From contig NZ_JALKFT010000002.1 of assembly GCF_023242945.1 (NCBI RefSeq), positions 301,531 to 365,530 on the forward strand: a stretch of 64,000 nucleotides of DNA, read 5' to 3'. Below the pieces are notes generated by a model. The model was not told where the DNA came from. It saw nothing but the letters and a program-made list of their open reading frames with translations, and searched no databases. This document shows positions 1 through 8,054 of the stretch, one piece after another. The translations under genes and the position numbers were made by a program. The number at the start of each line of letters is the position of its first letter. The first letter of the stretch is position 1. The DNA comes from Frankia umida. Its GTDB lineage: Bacteria > Actinomycetota > Actinomycetes > Frankiales > Frankiaceae.

Positions 1-934
1 CCTGCGGACCAAACCCGTCGGACGCCTCACCCCGTGGGTCACCGCCCTGCGGATCGTCGCCCCAGGCGCCGCCTCCTTCGGAGCCGAAGCCGTCGGGGCC
101 GTACCCCAGCGGGCTGCCGGAGGCCACGGACCCGGACCCGAACTCGGACCCGGACGTCGCGAATCCGCGATAGCCCGAGGTCGGTCCGGTCGCGCGCAGG
201 CCGGCGGGGGGCGCGTTCTCGCCGGCCCCGGCCCGGGACGCCGGACGTTCATGCCGGCTCGGCCAGCCATCCGCGGCCGACTCCTGGACCGCCGCGGTGC
301 CATACCCGGTGCCGGTGCGGGTCGTACCCGGTCGGGTCACCGGCGTCGGCATCGTCGCCGGTGACACCTCGCTTGCCGCGGCCAGCTGACCCGCGGTGGA
401 CTCCTGCCCTCCCGCGAGCTCGTGTCCCCCAGCGAGCTCCTGGCCCGTCGTGAACGGCAGACCCGTGGTGAACGGCAGACCGGCGGTGGAGGGATCGACC
501 GTCGTGGGCTGGGACGGCGCCGTCGAGGTGGGGAGGTGGCCGGTCGAGGTGGGGAGGTGGCCGGTCGAGGGAGGGAGGTGGCCGGTCGAGGTGGGGAGGT
601 GGTCGAAGGAGAACGCGTAGTTGCGCGGGCCGCCGAACAGGGGATCGTCGGTCGGGGGCGCCCACCCGTCATACGTGACGTGGCGACCGTGCAGATCCAG
701 ACCGGACGTCGCCGGGTCGGACGTCGCCGGGCCCGGCGAGGTGGGGCCGGTCGCCGGGCCCGCCGACGTGGGCCCAGGTGCGGCTGGGCGAGGCGTCGCG
801 GGGGCCGACGGGTCCGCACCCGGCGAGGTCCAGGCGGTGGAGCTCCAGCCCGAGGGGGAGTGTTCCGGCGAGTCGTGGTCTGGAAGGTCAGGGATCGGGC
901 GCCCTGCCTGGCCCCCGCCATCCGATTCAGTCAT
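1..934 (-). CDS. Low-complexity Pro/Ser/Gly-rich protein, C-terminus beyond the window
   Basis: An open minus-strand frame runs from ATG at 934-932 (MTESDGGGQAG...) to base 1 without a stop, giving at least 311 residues of an incomplete gene. It is rich in Pro, Ser, Thr, Gly and Ala with no recognisable enzymatic domain or membrane segment in the visible part. Residues encoded by 522-605 form a four-fold 7-residue repeat (TSTGHLP type). In Mycobacterium the genes just upstream of rplM belong to the ESX-4 secretion cluster, so a link to type VII secretion is possible by position only. The rplM gene is divergent. Function unknown. Confidence 0.6.
   Translation of the reverse strand, partial: MTESDGGGQAGRPIPDLPDHDSPEHSPSGWSSTAWTSPGADPSAPATPRPAAPGPTSAGPATGPTSPGPATSDPATSGLDLHGRHVTYDGWAPPTDDPLFGGPRNYAFSFDHLPTSTGHLPPSTGHLPTSTGHLPTSTAPSQPTTVDPSTAGLPFTTGLPFTTGQELAGGHELAGGQESTAGQLAAASEVSPATMPTPVTRPGTTRTGTGYGTAAVQESAADGWPSRHERPASRAGAGENAPPAGLRATGPTSGYRGFATSGSEFGSGSVASGSPLGYGPDGFGSEGGGAWGDDPQGGDPRGEASDGFGPQ
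522..605. repeat. 4 x 21-bp in-frame tandem repeat
   Basis: Units start at 522, 543, 564 and 585. The third and fourth copies carry a few substitutions. Because the period is a multiple of three, the repeat adds seven-residue TSTGHLP-like blocks to the minus-strand protein without shifting frame. Confidence 0.9.
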
Positions 935-1214
935 CCCGGCCAGAATAGCCAGGGTTTGTCGGTGCGTCGGTCCGAGCGGAAAGTCCGTGGGCGTCGCCGA
1001 TACCCGGGTGTGCCCGGGCCGGCGCCGGCCCGAGACCGGTCCGACGCCGACCGTCGGCGACGTCGACGCGTCCGGGTCGGTAGGCTCACGGATCACGCCG
1101 GATGGCGGGGGTGGAGGGCCGCGAGACGGCTTCTCCCGGCAGCCTGGTAACCTCAAAGACTGCTGCGCGTGACACGTCCCGTCTGCGCGCTCCACATTCT
1201 TGACGAGTCCCGCC

Positions 1215-1259
1215 CGTTCGGCCCTCTCGGGGTCGTGCGGAGGGAGTGTCGTCCGAACG
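1215..1259 (+). promoter_or_regulatory. Leader hairpin directly upstream of the rplM ribosome-binding site
   Basis: CGTTCGG (1215-1221) pairs with CCGAACG (1253-1259), and inside it CCCTC (1222-1226) pairs with GAGGG (1240-1244). The structure ends two bases before the GAAGG ribosome-binding site of rplM (1261-1265). Ribosomal operons often carry autoregulatory leaders, and L13 leaders are known in other phyla, so this is a candidate. The rest of the 935-1272 gap holds a possible -10 (TAACCT, 1148-1153) and nothing else I can name. Confidence 0.3.
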
Positions 1260-1272
1260 AGAAGGCAGACCT

Positions 1273-1716
1273 GTGCGCACGTACCAGCCCAAGCCCGCGG
1301 ATGTTCAGCGCGTCTGGCACGTCATCGACGCCACCGACGTGGTGCTCGGCCGGTTGGCGACCCAGGCCGCCACACTGCTGCGGGGCAAGCACAAGCCGAT
1401 TTTCGCCCCGCACATCGACACCGGCGACTTCGTCATCGTGATCAATGCCGGCAAGGTGGCGCTGAGCGGCAACAAGCGCGAGCAGGCGCAGTACCACCGT
1501 CACTCGGGTTTCCCGGGCGGTCTGCGCAGCACCTCCTACGGCGAGCTGCTCGACACGCGGCCCCAGGTCATCGTCGAGAAGGCGATCAAGGGCATGTTGC
1601 CGCACAACCGGCTCGGCCGTGCCCAGGGCACGAAGCTGAAGGTCTACGCGGGTCCCACCCACCCGCACGACGCTCAGCAGCCCACCCCCTTCGAGATCAT
1701 CCAGGTCGCGCAGTAA
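1273..1716 (+). CDS. rplM: 50S ribosomal protein L13
   Basis: Encodes uL13, an early-assembly protein of the large ribosomal subunit. The 147-residue product has the expected family length and features: HVIDATDVVLGRLATQAATL near the N-terminus, RGKHKP, the GFPGGLRS loop, and KGMLPHNRLGR near residue 115. The GTG start at 1273 (MRTYQPKP) is preferred over an upstream in-frame start at 1246 because it matches the family N-terminus and sits 7 bases after GAAGG. It is followed 94 bases later by rpsI, the usual L13-S9 operon. Confidence 0.97.
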   Translation: MRTYQPKPADVQRVWHVIDATDVVLGRLATQAATLLRGKHKPIFAPHIDTGDFVIVINAGKVALSGNKREQAQYHRHSGFPGGLRSTSYGELLDTRPQVIVEKAIKGMLPHNRLGRAQGTKLKVYAGPTHPHDAQQPTPFEIIQVAQ

Positions 1717-1810
1717 CCGCGGACCTCCTCCGGCCGGTTCGGGTGGCGCCGCGAGGCCGCTGCCGTCGCCGGCTTCGGGAACCACGCATCAACCGAGGAA
1801 GGAACGCGAC

Positions 1811-2218
1811 GTGGCTGTCGTGACCGACGTACAGGGCAATCCCCGCGCCACGGGCCGGCGCAAGGAAGCAGTGGTCCGTGTGCGGCTGCTGCCCGGGACG
1901 GGGCAGTGGACGCTCAACGGGCGTTCGCTGGAGGAGTACTTTCCCAACAAGGTGCACCAGCAGCTCGTCAACGAGCCGCTGAAGGCGCTGGAGCGCACGG
2001 AGTCGTTCGACATCATCGCCCGCCTGCACGGCGGCGGTGTGTCGGGTCAGGCCGGTGCGCTGCGACTCGCCGTCGCCCGCGCGCTGATACTGGTGGATGA
2101 GGAGTCCCGGCCTACTCTGAAGAAGGCCGGCTTCCTCACCCGTGACGCCCGGGTCAAGGAGCGCAAGAAGTACGGCCTGAAGAAGGCCCGTAAGGCTCCG
2201 CAGTACAGCAAGCGCTGA
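1811..2218 (+). CDS. rpsI: 30S ribosomal protein S9
   Basis: Encodes uS9, whose C-terminal tail reaches the ribosomal P site. The 135-residue product shows ATGRRKEAVVRVRLLPG, the GGGVSGQAGALRLAVARAL core and the conserved basic end KKARKAPQYSKR with the terminal arginine. It starts at GTG 1811 behind GAGGAAGGAA and has an N-terminal extension of about ten residues before the conserved core. It lies in the rplM-rpsI operon and is followed by glmM, the classical actinobacterial order. Confidence 0.97.
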   Translation: MAVVTDVQGNPRATGRRKEAVVRVRLLPGTGQWTLNGRSLEEYFPNKVHQQLVNEPLKALERTESFDIIARLHGGGVSGQAGALRLAVARALILVDEESRPTLKKAGFLTRDARVKERKKYGLKKARKAPQYSKR

Positions 2219-2327
2219 CCCGTGTCCCCGCACCGCCCAGCTCACCACGAGCGGGCGGGTGCGGGGGCTCGACATCGCCGTCGCCTGAACGGGTCTCCGC
2301 TGATCCTTCGAGCATGGGAGACCCTCA

Positions 2328-3695
2328 GTGACGAGGCTCTTCGGCACCGATGGTGTCCGGGGTGTCGCCAACGTCGATCTGACCGCGGAGCAGGCCCTCG
2401 CGCTTGCGTCCGCGGCGGCGGAACTGTTGGGGCGGCCTGGCGAAGCCGCCGGCCGCTCCGGCGTTGCGCGTCCGTTGGTGATTGTCGGGCGGGACACCCG
2501 CCCGTCCGGTGAGTTTCTCGAGGCCGCGGTGGTGGCCGGTCTGGCCGCCTCGGGTGCCGACGTCGCCCGGATCGGGGTCGCGCCGACACCAGCCGTCGCC
2601 TATGCCGTTGCCGGTACCGGGGCGGCCTTCGGCGTGATGCTGTCCGCCAGCCACAACCCGATGCCCGACAACGGCATCAAACTGTTCGCCGCCGGCGGCC
2701 TGAAGCTGCCCGACGACGTCGAGGACGCCATCGAACGACGGATGGCCCATCCGCCCACCCGTCGCCCCGTCGGCGGTGACGTCGGCCGGGTCCGCGACGT
2801 GCCCACACTTGTGGACGACTACGCCCAGCACCTGCTGCGGGCGCTACCGAACCGGCTCGACGGGCTGCGCGTCGTGCTGGACTGCGCCCAGGGCGCGGCA
2901 TCGTCGATCGGCCCCCGGGTGCTGCGGGAGGCCGGCGCCGAGGTGATCGCGCTGCACGCCGACGGCGACGGCACCGCCATCAACGAGGCCAGCGGCGCCA
3001 CCCATCTGGAGAGTCTGCGCGCCGCCGTGCTCGAGCACGGCGCGGACGTCGGCATCGCCCACGATGGCGACGCGGATCGCTGCCTGGCCGTCGACGCGTC
3101 CGGCGAGGTCGTCGACGGCGACCAGATTCTCGCTGTCTGCGCCCTGGCCATGGCCGAGCGCGGCGAGTTGACCGGTAACGCGGTCGTCGTCACCGTGATG
3201 TCCAACCTGGGTTTCCACCACGCCATGCGCGAGGCCGGGATCGCCGTGGTGACCACACCCGTCGGCGACCGGTATGTGCTCGAGGCGATGCGCGCCGGGG
3301 GTTACGTCCTCGGTGGCGAACAGAGTGGTCACGTCGTCTTCGCTGATCATGCGACGACCGGCGATGGTCTGCTCACCGCGCTGCGGCTGCTCGGCCGGGT
3401 CGCGGAGAGCGGCCAGCCGTTGGCCGAACTCGCCAAGGCGATGACCCGACTGCCGCAGGTGCTCGTCAACGTCCGCGGGGTCGACCGCGCCCAGGTGACC
3501 ACGTCGTCGGCGCTGCGGGTCGCGGTCGCGCAGGCCGAGGAGCAGCTCGGCGACGCCGGACGGGTGCTGCTGCGTCCCTCGGGCACCGAACCGCTGGTCC
3601 GGGTCATGGTCGAGGCGGAGAGCGACCGGGTGGCCCGCGAGATCGCGCACCGGCTGGCCGCCGTCGTCCAGGGGTCGCTGGCGATCGTCAGCTGA
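2328..3695 (+). CDS. glmM: Phosphoglucosamine mutase
   Basis: Interconverts glucosamine-6-phosphate and glucosamine-1-phosphate on the way to UDP-GlcNAc for peptidoglycan. The 455-residue protein has the alpha-D-phosphohexomutase layout: N-terminal RLFGTDGVRG, the phosphoserine loop LSASHNP with the acceptor serine near 108, the metal loop HDGDADR near 245, the sugar-specificity loop GGEQSGHV near 335 and the phosphate-binding RPSGTEPLVRV near the end. GTG start at 2328. Its pathway partner glmS follows 90 bases downstream. All active-site motifs are intact. Confidence 0.96.
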   Translation: MTRLFGTDGVRGVANVDLTAEQALALASAAAELLGRPGEAAGRSGVARPLVIVGRDTRPSGEFLEAAVVAGLAASGADVARIGVAPTPAVAYAVAGTGAAFGVMLSASHNPMPDNGIKLFAAGGLKLPDDVEDAIERRMAHPPTRRPVGGDVGRVRDVPTLVDDYAQHLLRALPNRLDGLRVVLDCAQGAASSIGPRVLREAGAEVIALHADGDGTAINEASGATHLESLRAAVLEHGADVGIAHDGDADRCLAVDASGEVVDGDQILAVCALAMAERGELTGNAVVVTVMSNLGFHHAMREAGIAVVTTPVGDRYVLEAMRAGGYVLGGEQSGHVVFADHATTGDGLLTALRLLGRVAESGQPLAELAKAMTRLPQVLVNVRGVDRAQVTTSSALRVAVAQAEEQLGDAGRVLLRPSGTEPLVRVMVEAESDRVAREIAHRLAAVVQGSLAIVS

Positions 3696-3772
3696 CACCG
3701 CTCGGGAGATCACACTCGGACAACACTCCCGGCTCAGGTGGGGGAGTGCCGGTGGAGCCGGCGGCACCTGCG

Positions 3773-3778
3773 TACGCT
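3773..3778 (+). promoter_or_regulatory. Candidate -10 (TACGCT) for leaderless glmS mRNA
   Basis: TACGCT lies 7 bases before the glmS ATG, which would place the transcript start at or next to the start codon. No Shine-Dalgarno sequence is visible. The -35 region is weak. Confidence 0.4.
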
Positions 3779-3785
3779 GAGCGCC

Positions 3786-5675
3786 ATGTGCGGGATCATC
3801 GGGTACGTCGGTGACCAGTCGGCTCTGGACATCTCTCTGCAGGGTCTTCGGCGGCTGGAGTACCGAGGCTATGACTCCTCGGGCATCGCCGTGGTGGGCG
3901 CGGGTGAACTGCGGACGGCTCGGCGGGCGGGCAAACTCGCGAACCTGGAGAAGCTGCTCGCCGAGAACCCCGAGCCGGATCCGATGCCCGGTACGACCGG
4001 GATGGGCCACACCCGCTGGGCGACCCATGGCGGTCCGACCGATGTGAACGCCCACCCGCACATCGACTGCACCGGTGCGATCGCCGTCATCCACAACGGC
4101 ATCATCGAGAACTTCGCCCTGCTGCGCGCCGAACTCGAGGCCGGTGGGCACGAACTCGCCAGCGAGACCGACACCGAGGTCGTCGCCCACCTGCTCGAGG
4201 TCGAACTCGCCGGCGACCCGGACCCGGACCCGGACCCGGCTGAGGTGTCCCATCCGCTGGCCGCGGCACTGCGGCGGGTCTGCCAGCGGCTGGCCGGCGC
4301 GTTCACGCTCGTGGTCGTGCACCGGGACTTTCCCGAGGTGGTCGTCGGGGCCCGGCGCAACAGTCCGCTGGTCGTCGGGCTGGGCGAGGGTGAGTCGTTT
4401 CTCGCCAGTGATGTGTCCGCCTTCATCGCCCACACCCGGGAGGCGATGGAGATCGGTCAGGACCAGGTGGTCGAGGCCCGCAGGGACGGTGTGATCGTCA
4501 CCGACTTCGAGGGCCGTCCGGTGCAGAACCGGCGCTACCACGTCGACTGGGATGCCAGCGCCGCCGAGAAGGGCGGTTACCCGTACTTCATGCTCAAGGA
4601 GATCAACGAGCAGCCGACCGCGCTGGCCGACACCCTGCGTGGCCGGCTGTCCCCGCAGGGCGCCATCGTCCTGGACGAGGAGCGCCTCTCGGCCCAGGAC
4701 TTCCGCGATGTCGACAAGGTCTTCATCGTCGCCTGCGGCACCGCCTACCACGCCGGGCTGATCGCCAAGTACGCCATCGAACACTGGACGAGGCTGCCCT
4801 GCGAGGTCGAGATGGCCTCGGAGTTCCGCTACCGCGACCCGGTCCTCGACCGTTCGACCCTGGTCATCGCGATCAGCCAGAGCGGGGAGACCCTCGACAC
4901 GCTGATGGCGGTCAAGCACGCCCGGGAGCAGAAGGCCCGGGTGCTCGCGATCTGCAACACCAACGGTTCGACCATCCCGCGCGAGTCGGACGCGGTGCTC
5001 TACACCCACTGCGGGCCGGAGGTCGGCGTCGCCTCGACGAAGACCTTCCTCGGCCAGGTGGCGGCGTGCCTGCTGGTCGGTCTGTACCTGGCCCAGGTGC
5101 GGGGCGTGCTCTACGGCGACGAGGTCGCGGCCTACGTCGAGCGCCTGCAGCGGATGCCCGAACTGGTGGAACGCACCCTCGGGCGGCTCGAACCGATCCG
5201 CGAACTCGCCCGGGAGCTGGCCGACGCCAAGGCGGTGCTCTTCCTCGGTCGCCACGTCGGCTATCCGGTGGCGCTCGAGGGCGCGCTCAAGCTCAAGGAA
5301 CTGGCCTACATGCATGCCGAGGGCTTCCCCGCCGGGGAGCTCAAGCACGGGCCGATCGCGCTCATCGAGCCGGGTCTGCCGGTGCTCGTCGTGGTCCCCT
5401 CGCCGCGTGGACGAGCGAACCTGCACGACAAGATCGTCTCTAACATCCAGGAGGTCCGGGCCCGCGGGGCGCGCACCATCGTCATCGCCGAGGACGGGGA
5501 CGTCGCCGTCGAGCCCTACGCCGACCATGTGATCCGGGTGCCGGAGACGACGTCACTGTTCGCCCCGCTGGTCACCACGCTGCCGCTGCAGGTGTTCGCC
5601 TGCGAGCTCGCCCTGGCCCGTGGCCTGGACGTCGATCAGCCCCGCAACCTGGCGAAGTCCGTCACCGTCGAGTAA
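3786..5675 (+). CDS. glmS: Glutamine-fructose-6-phosphate aminotransferase (isomerizing)
   Basis: Makes glucosamine-6-phosphate from fructose-6-phosphate and glutamine, the committed step of amino-sugar synthesis. The 629-residue product starts MCGIIGYVG, so the catalytic Cys is residue 2 after Met removal, which fixes the start at ATG 3786 rather than at in-frame codons upstream. The glutaminase half carries GHTRWATHG and the NGIIEN loop. Two SIS domains follow (SQSGETLDT, STKTF), ending KSVTVE. A hexanucleotide expansion (4215-4238) inserts a DPDPDPDP stretch in the glutaminase domain. No glmS ribozyme is seen in the short upstream gap. Confidence 0.96.
   Translation: MCGIIGYVGDQSALDISLQGLRRLEYRGYDSSGIAVVGAGELRTARRAGKLANLEKLLAENPEPDPMPGTTGMGHTRWATHGGPTDVNAHPHIDCTGAIAVIHNGIIENFALLRAELEAGGHELASETDTEVVAHLLEVELAGDPDPDPDPAEVSHPLAAALRRVCQRLAGAFTLVVVHRDFPEVVVGARRNSPLVVGLGEGESFLASDVSAFIAHTREAMEIGQDQVVEARRDGVIVTDFEGRPVQNRRYHVDWDASAAEKGGYPYFMLKEINEQPTALADTLRGRLSPQGAIVLDEERLSAQDFRDVDKVFIVACGTAYHAGLIAKYAIEHWTRLPCEVEMASEFRYRDPVLDRSTLVIAISQSGETLDTLMAVKHAREQKARVLAICNTNGSTIPRESDAVLYTHCGPEVGVASTKTFLGQVAACLLVGLYLAQVRGVLYGDEVAAYVERLQRMPELVERTLGRLEPIRELARELADAKAVLFLGRHVGYPVALEGALKLKELAYMHAEGFPAGELKHGPIALIEPGLPVLVVVPSPRGRANLHDKIVSNIQEVRARGARTIVIAEDGDVAVEPYADHVIRVPETTSLFAPLVTTLPLQVFACELALARGLDVDQPRNLAKSVTVE
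4215..4238 (+). repeat. 4 x GACCCG hexanucleotide repeat inside glmS
   Basis: Four perfect copies encode (Asp-Pro)4 in the glutaminase domain, at a place where the family normally has a shorter loop. It could vary in copy number without a frameshift. Confidence 0.9.
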
Positions 5676-5689
5676 CCCCGTCAGCCGAG

Positions 5690-5710
5690 GGGCCGGTGCC
5701 TCGCCGGCCC
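5690..5710. terminator. Hairpin between convergent glmS and SWIM-protein gene
   Basis: GGGCCGG (5690-5696) pairs with CCGGCCC (5704-5710) across a 7-base loop, in the 44-base gap between two converging genes. No T-tract follows on either strand. Confidence 0.4.
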
Positions 5711-5719
5711 GGCCGCGGC

Positions 5720-6289
5720 TCAGGCGGAGGGGGTCGCGCCGTGCTGGCGGCCGTGCCAGGCGACGGTCGCCTCCCACAGGGCGTCGGCGACGGCGTCGTT
5801 CTCGTCGGCGGCGTCGAGCAGGGTCTCCACCAGTTCCGCCCGGGGCGCCCGGCTCAGGAACACCCGCATCGCGGCGTGCACCGGATCGTCGGCGAACAGC
5901 GAGCTCTCCTCGATGGCGCCGCCTTCGCCCTCGTCGTCGTCCTCGTCGTCCTCGGCGAGACCCGCCGAGCCCGTGGCGACCAGGGCGACGGCCACGGCAT
6001 GCCGACAGAAGGTGCCGGTGGCGCCCTCGGGGCAGGTGCAGCCGGTCCGCGGCCCGTCGTCGGCCGCCTCGAGGCGGACCTCGTGCGGGCCGTCGTCGTC
6101 CACCGTGCCGGAGGCGTTGGTGGGCCGGATGCGCAGCTGCTCCACCCGCCCGAGCAGGGCGAGGTTCACACCCTCGATGAACACGTCGGTGCCGGCGCGT
6201 TGCGCGCACGCCCGTTCGGCGAAGGCCGCCTCGAGCGGGGTGACAGGGTCCCCGTCGTGCCCGTTCTCCCCGGACACAGAAATGATCAC
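5720..6289 (-). CDS. SWIM zinc-finger protein
   Basis: A 189-residue protein with a SWIM-type zinc motif, CxC-x8-CxH (Cys84, Cys86, Cys95, His97). SWIM domains bind nucleic acid or protein partners and occur beside helicases or alone. An acidic run (DEDDDEGEGG) follows, then a helical C-terminal half. The start is GTG 6289, supported by a -10-like TAGGAT exactly 6 bases upstream. It converges on glmS and is divergent from the padR gene. The partner and role cannot be read from the sequence. Confidence 0.75.
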   Translation of the reverse strand: MIISVSGENGHDGDPVTPLEAAFAERACAQRAGTDVFIEGVNLALLGRVEQLRIRPTNASGTVDDDGPHEVRLEAADDGPRTGCTCPEGATGTFCRHAVAVALVATGSAGLAEDDEDDDEGEGGAIEESSLFADDPVHAAMRVFLSRAPRAELVETLLDAADENDAVADALWEATVAWHGRQHGATPSA

Positions 6290-6295
6290 TGGCTA

Positions 6296-6301
6296 ATCCT
6301 A
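6296..6301 (-). promoter_or_regulatory. Candidate -10 (TAGGAT) for leaderless SWIM-protein mRNA
   Basis: On the minus strand TAGGAT lies 6 bases before the GTG at 6289, so transcription would start at the codon itself. No ribosome-binding site is present. Confidence 0.45.
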
Positions 6302-6373
6302 CGGAATCCACGCGCGAACGGGGCCGGCCGGTCGGCTCCGCGGCGGATGATCCTCGACCCGGGGGTTGTCAGA

Positions 6374-6403
6374 CGTACGATCGCGATATATCGTGAGCGT
6401 ACG
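6374..6403. promoter_or_regulatory. 30-bp palindromic operator upstream of padR
   Basis: The 30-base element begins and ends with CGTACG and is centred on CGATATATCG (6384-6393). Comparing it with its reverse complement gives 26 of 30 matches. PadR regulators typically bind AT-rich palindromes of this kind at their own promoters, so autoregulation of the gene at 6497 is the natural reading. The AT-rich core stands out in this GC-rich DNA. It also lies upstream of the divergent SWIM gene and could affect both. Confidence 0.7.
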
Positions 6404-6496
6404 CCACGGCGACAAGATGGTCGTTGTTGGTTTTCTGTAGCGCAGCCCCGGCGGGTCTGGCCCGGGCGGGGCGCAATCACTCCGAAAGGAAAAATC

Positions 6497-7429
6497 ATGA
6501 CTTCGCATGCGATGTCGGGCCCATGGGGCTCACAAGGTGCCTGGGGCGGCCGGGCCGGATGGGGCTTCCCGTTCGATCCCGCGCGGCTGTCGGAAGTGTT
6601 CGAGGCGATGGCCGGTTGCGCTGACCGGCGGGCCCCCGAAGGGGAGTCCTCCGGTCGAGGTCGCACCAGCCGCGCCGCCCGCGGTGGTCCGGGCGGTCCC
6701 GGTGGCCCTGGCGGCCCCGGTGGTCGGCGCGAGCACGGCGGCGAGGGGCGCCCTCGGGGGCGTCGCGGTGGGGCGGGCTGGGGGCCCGGAGGGTTCCCGG
6801 GCTTCCCTGGTTTCCCTGGCCCCGGGTTCGGCCCGGGCTTCGGCGGGCCGGGCGGTTTCGGCGGTCCCGGCTTCGGCCGCGGGCCCAGGGTGGGGCGCGG
6901 TGATGTCCGCGAGGCCCTGCTGGCCCTGCTGGCCGAGGAGCCGATGCACGGTTACCAGATGATCCGCGAACTCGGCGAGCGCAGCGGCGGCACCTGGCGT
7001 CCGAGCCCCGGGTCGGTGTACCCGGTGCTGTCCCTGCTGGCCGACGAGGGTCTCGTGCAGGCCGAGGAGGCCGACGGCAAACGCGTCTTCCACCTCACCG
7101 AGGCCGGGCGCGCCCACGTCGAGTCCCGCGCCGGCCAGCGTCGGCCCTGGGAGACCGCGGCCGACGGCGCCGACGAGGAGCTCACCAGTCTGCGTTCGCT
7201 GGCCTTCGCGGTCGGCGCCGCCGTGGTCCAGGTCGCCCAGGCCGGCGACGACGAGCAGCTCGCGGCCGCCCGCGCGCTGCTCACCGAGACCCGCCGCGGT
7301 CTCTACCGCATCCTCGCCGGCGATGAGGTCGGCGGGGATGGTTCCGACGACCAGCCGTCCGAGGCCACCGGAAAGGCCGAGGCCGGGCAGGGCGAGACCG
7401 GGCAGGCGGGTCCGTCGGTCTCGACGTGA
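6497..7429 (+). CDS. PadR-family regulator with collagen-like Gly/Pro linker
   Basis: A transcriptional repressor-type protein of 310 residues. The PadR winged helix lies at about 137-210 (LLALLAEEPMHGYQMIRELG, then the SPGSVYPVLSLLADEGLV recognition region) and is followed by a helical tail. Before it is an unusual N-terminal half: residues 1-45 resemble other PadR N-terminal segments, and residues 63-132 form a Gly/Pro-rich linker with GPGGPGGPGG and GFPGFPGFPG repeats. ATG 6497 follows GAAAGGA. In-frame sequence continues far upstream but without a plausible start. A palindromic operator sits about 95 bases upstream, suggesting autoregulation. The controlled effector gene is not obvious. 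Confidence 0.85.
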   Translation: MTSHAMSGPWGSQGAWGGRAGWGFPFDPARLSEVFEAMAGCADRRAPEGESSGRGRTSRAARGGPGGPGGPGGPGGRREHGGEGRPRGRRGGAGWGPGGFPGFPGFPGPGFGPGFGGPGGFGGPGFGRGPRVGRGDVREALLALLAEEPMHGYQMIRELGERSGGTWRPSPGSVYPVLSLLADEGLVQAEEADGKRVFHLTEAGRAHVESRAGQRRPWETAADGADEELTSLRSLAFAVGAAVVQVAQAGDDEQLAAARALLTETRRGLYRILAGDEVGGDGSDDQPSEATGKAEAGQGETGQAGPSVST

Positions 7430-7612
7430 GCCACCGCGACCGAGCTGAGCACCCCGGCACGACCCCCACTGGGCGTCCGCATCCGACCGATGCGGGCGCC
7501 CGGTCCCGTCTGTCGGCACGGTCACCCGCGCGGTCGGGATGTCCGTCGGCCACGGGTGATCGTCCAGGTGGCGCTGATCGAGTCGGGCGCGCCGATGTGG
7601 GAACCTCGACGG

Positions 7613-7969
7613 ATGGCAGTTGTGGGCATCGGCGTCGACGTGGTGGACATCGACCGGTTCACCGCCACCCTCTCGCGCACACCGGCCATCGCGATGCGCC
7701 TGTTCACCCCGGCTGAACGCGCCCTGACCAGGCCGGAACGTCTGGCCGCCCGGTTCGCCGCCAAGGAGGCCGTGGCCAAGGTGCTCGGCGCCCCACCCGG
7801 GCTGGAATGGCATGACGCCGAAGTCCTGGCCGGTCCTGGCGGTCGTCCGTCGCTGCGGGTCGGGGGCACTGTGGCGGCCGTGGCCGCGCGGTTCGGCATC
7901 GCCAGCTGGCATCTGTCGCTGACCCACGACGGCGGGGTCGCCGTCGCCATGGTCGTCGCCGAGTCCTGA
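7613..7969 (+). CDS. acpS: Holo-[acyl-carrier-protein] synthase
   Basis: Transfers 4'-phosphopantetheine from CoA to the acyl carrier protein serine, activating fatty-acid synthesis. The 118-residue length is typical of AcpS. The N-terminal GIGVDVVDIDRF carries the Mg-binding aspartate, and FAAKEAVAKVLG with the catalytic Glu lies near residue 50. The end, HLSLTHDGGVAVAMVVAES, is also family-like. The start at ATG 7613 fits the family N-terminus. Longer in-frame extensions upstream are not conserved. It is followed by nnrDE, as in other actinobacteria. Confidence 0.95.
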   Translation: MAVVGIGVDVVDIDRFTATLSRTPAIAMRLFTPAERALTRPERLAARFAAKEAVAKVLGAPPGLEWHDAEVLAGPGGRPSLRVGGTVAAVAARFGIASWHLSLTHDGGVAVAMVVAES

Positions 7970-7993
7970 CCCGGCTCGTCCCGCCACGGCGGG

Positions 7994-8025
7994 GACGTCC
8001 GGCGATGTGGACGTCCGGCGATGTG
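7994..8025 (+). repeat. 2 x 16-bp tandem repeat upstream of nnrDE
   Basis: GACGTCCGGCGATGTG occurs twice in a row, followed by a partial third copy (8026-8031). It lies between acpS and the ribosome-binding site of nnrDE. Confidence 0.85.
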
Positions 8026-8054
8026 GACGTCTGACCGGGCGGGGAGCGGGCAGC

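Noticed and set aside
3696..3785. glmS ribozyme
   Set aside because: The gap is only 90 bases, lacks the ribozyme core, and the class is not expected in actinobacteria. A leaderless promoter explains it better.
2844..5528. 894-codon minus-strand open frame across glmM/glmS
   Set aside because: It is antisense to two fully conserved enzymes and has no recognisable motif. Long antisense frames are expected in DNA with this GC content. The same holds for 40385-43396 and 48717-51380.
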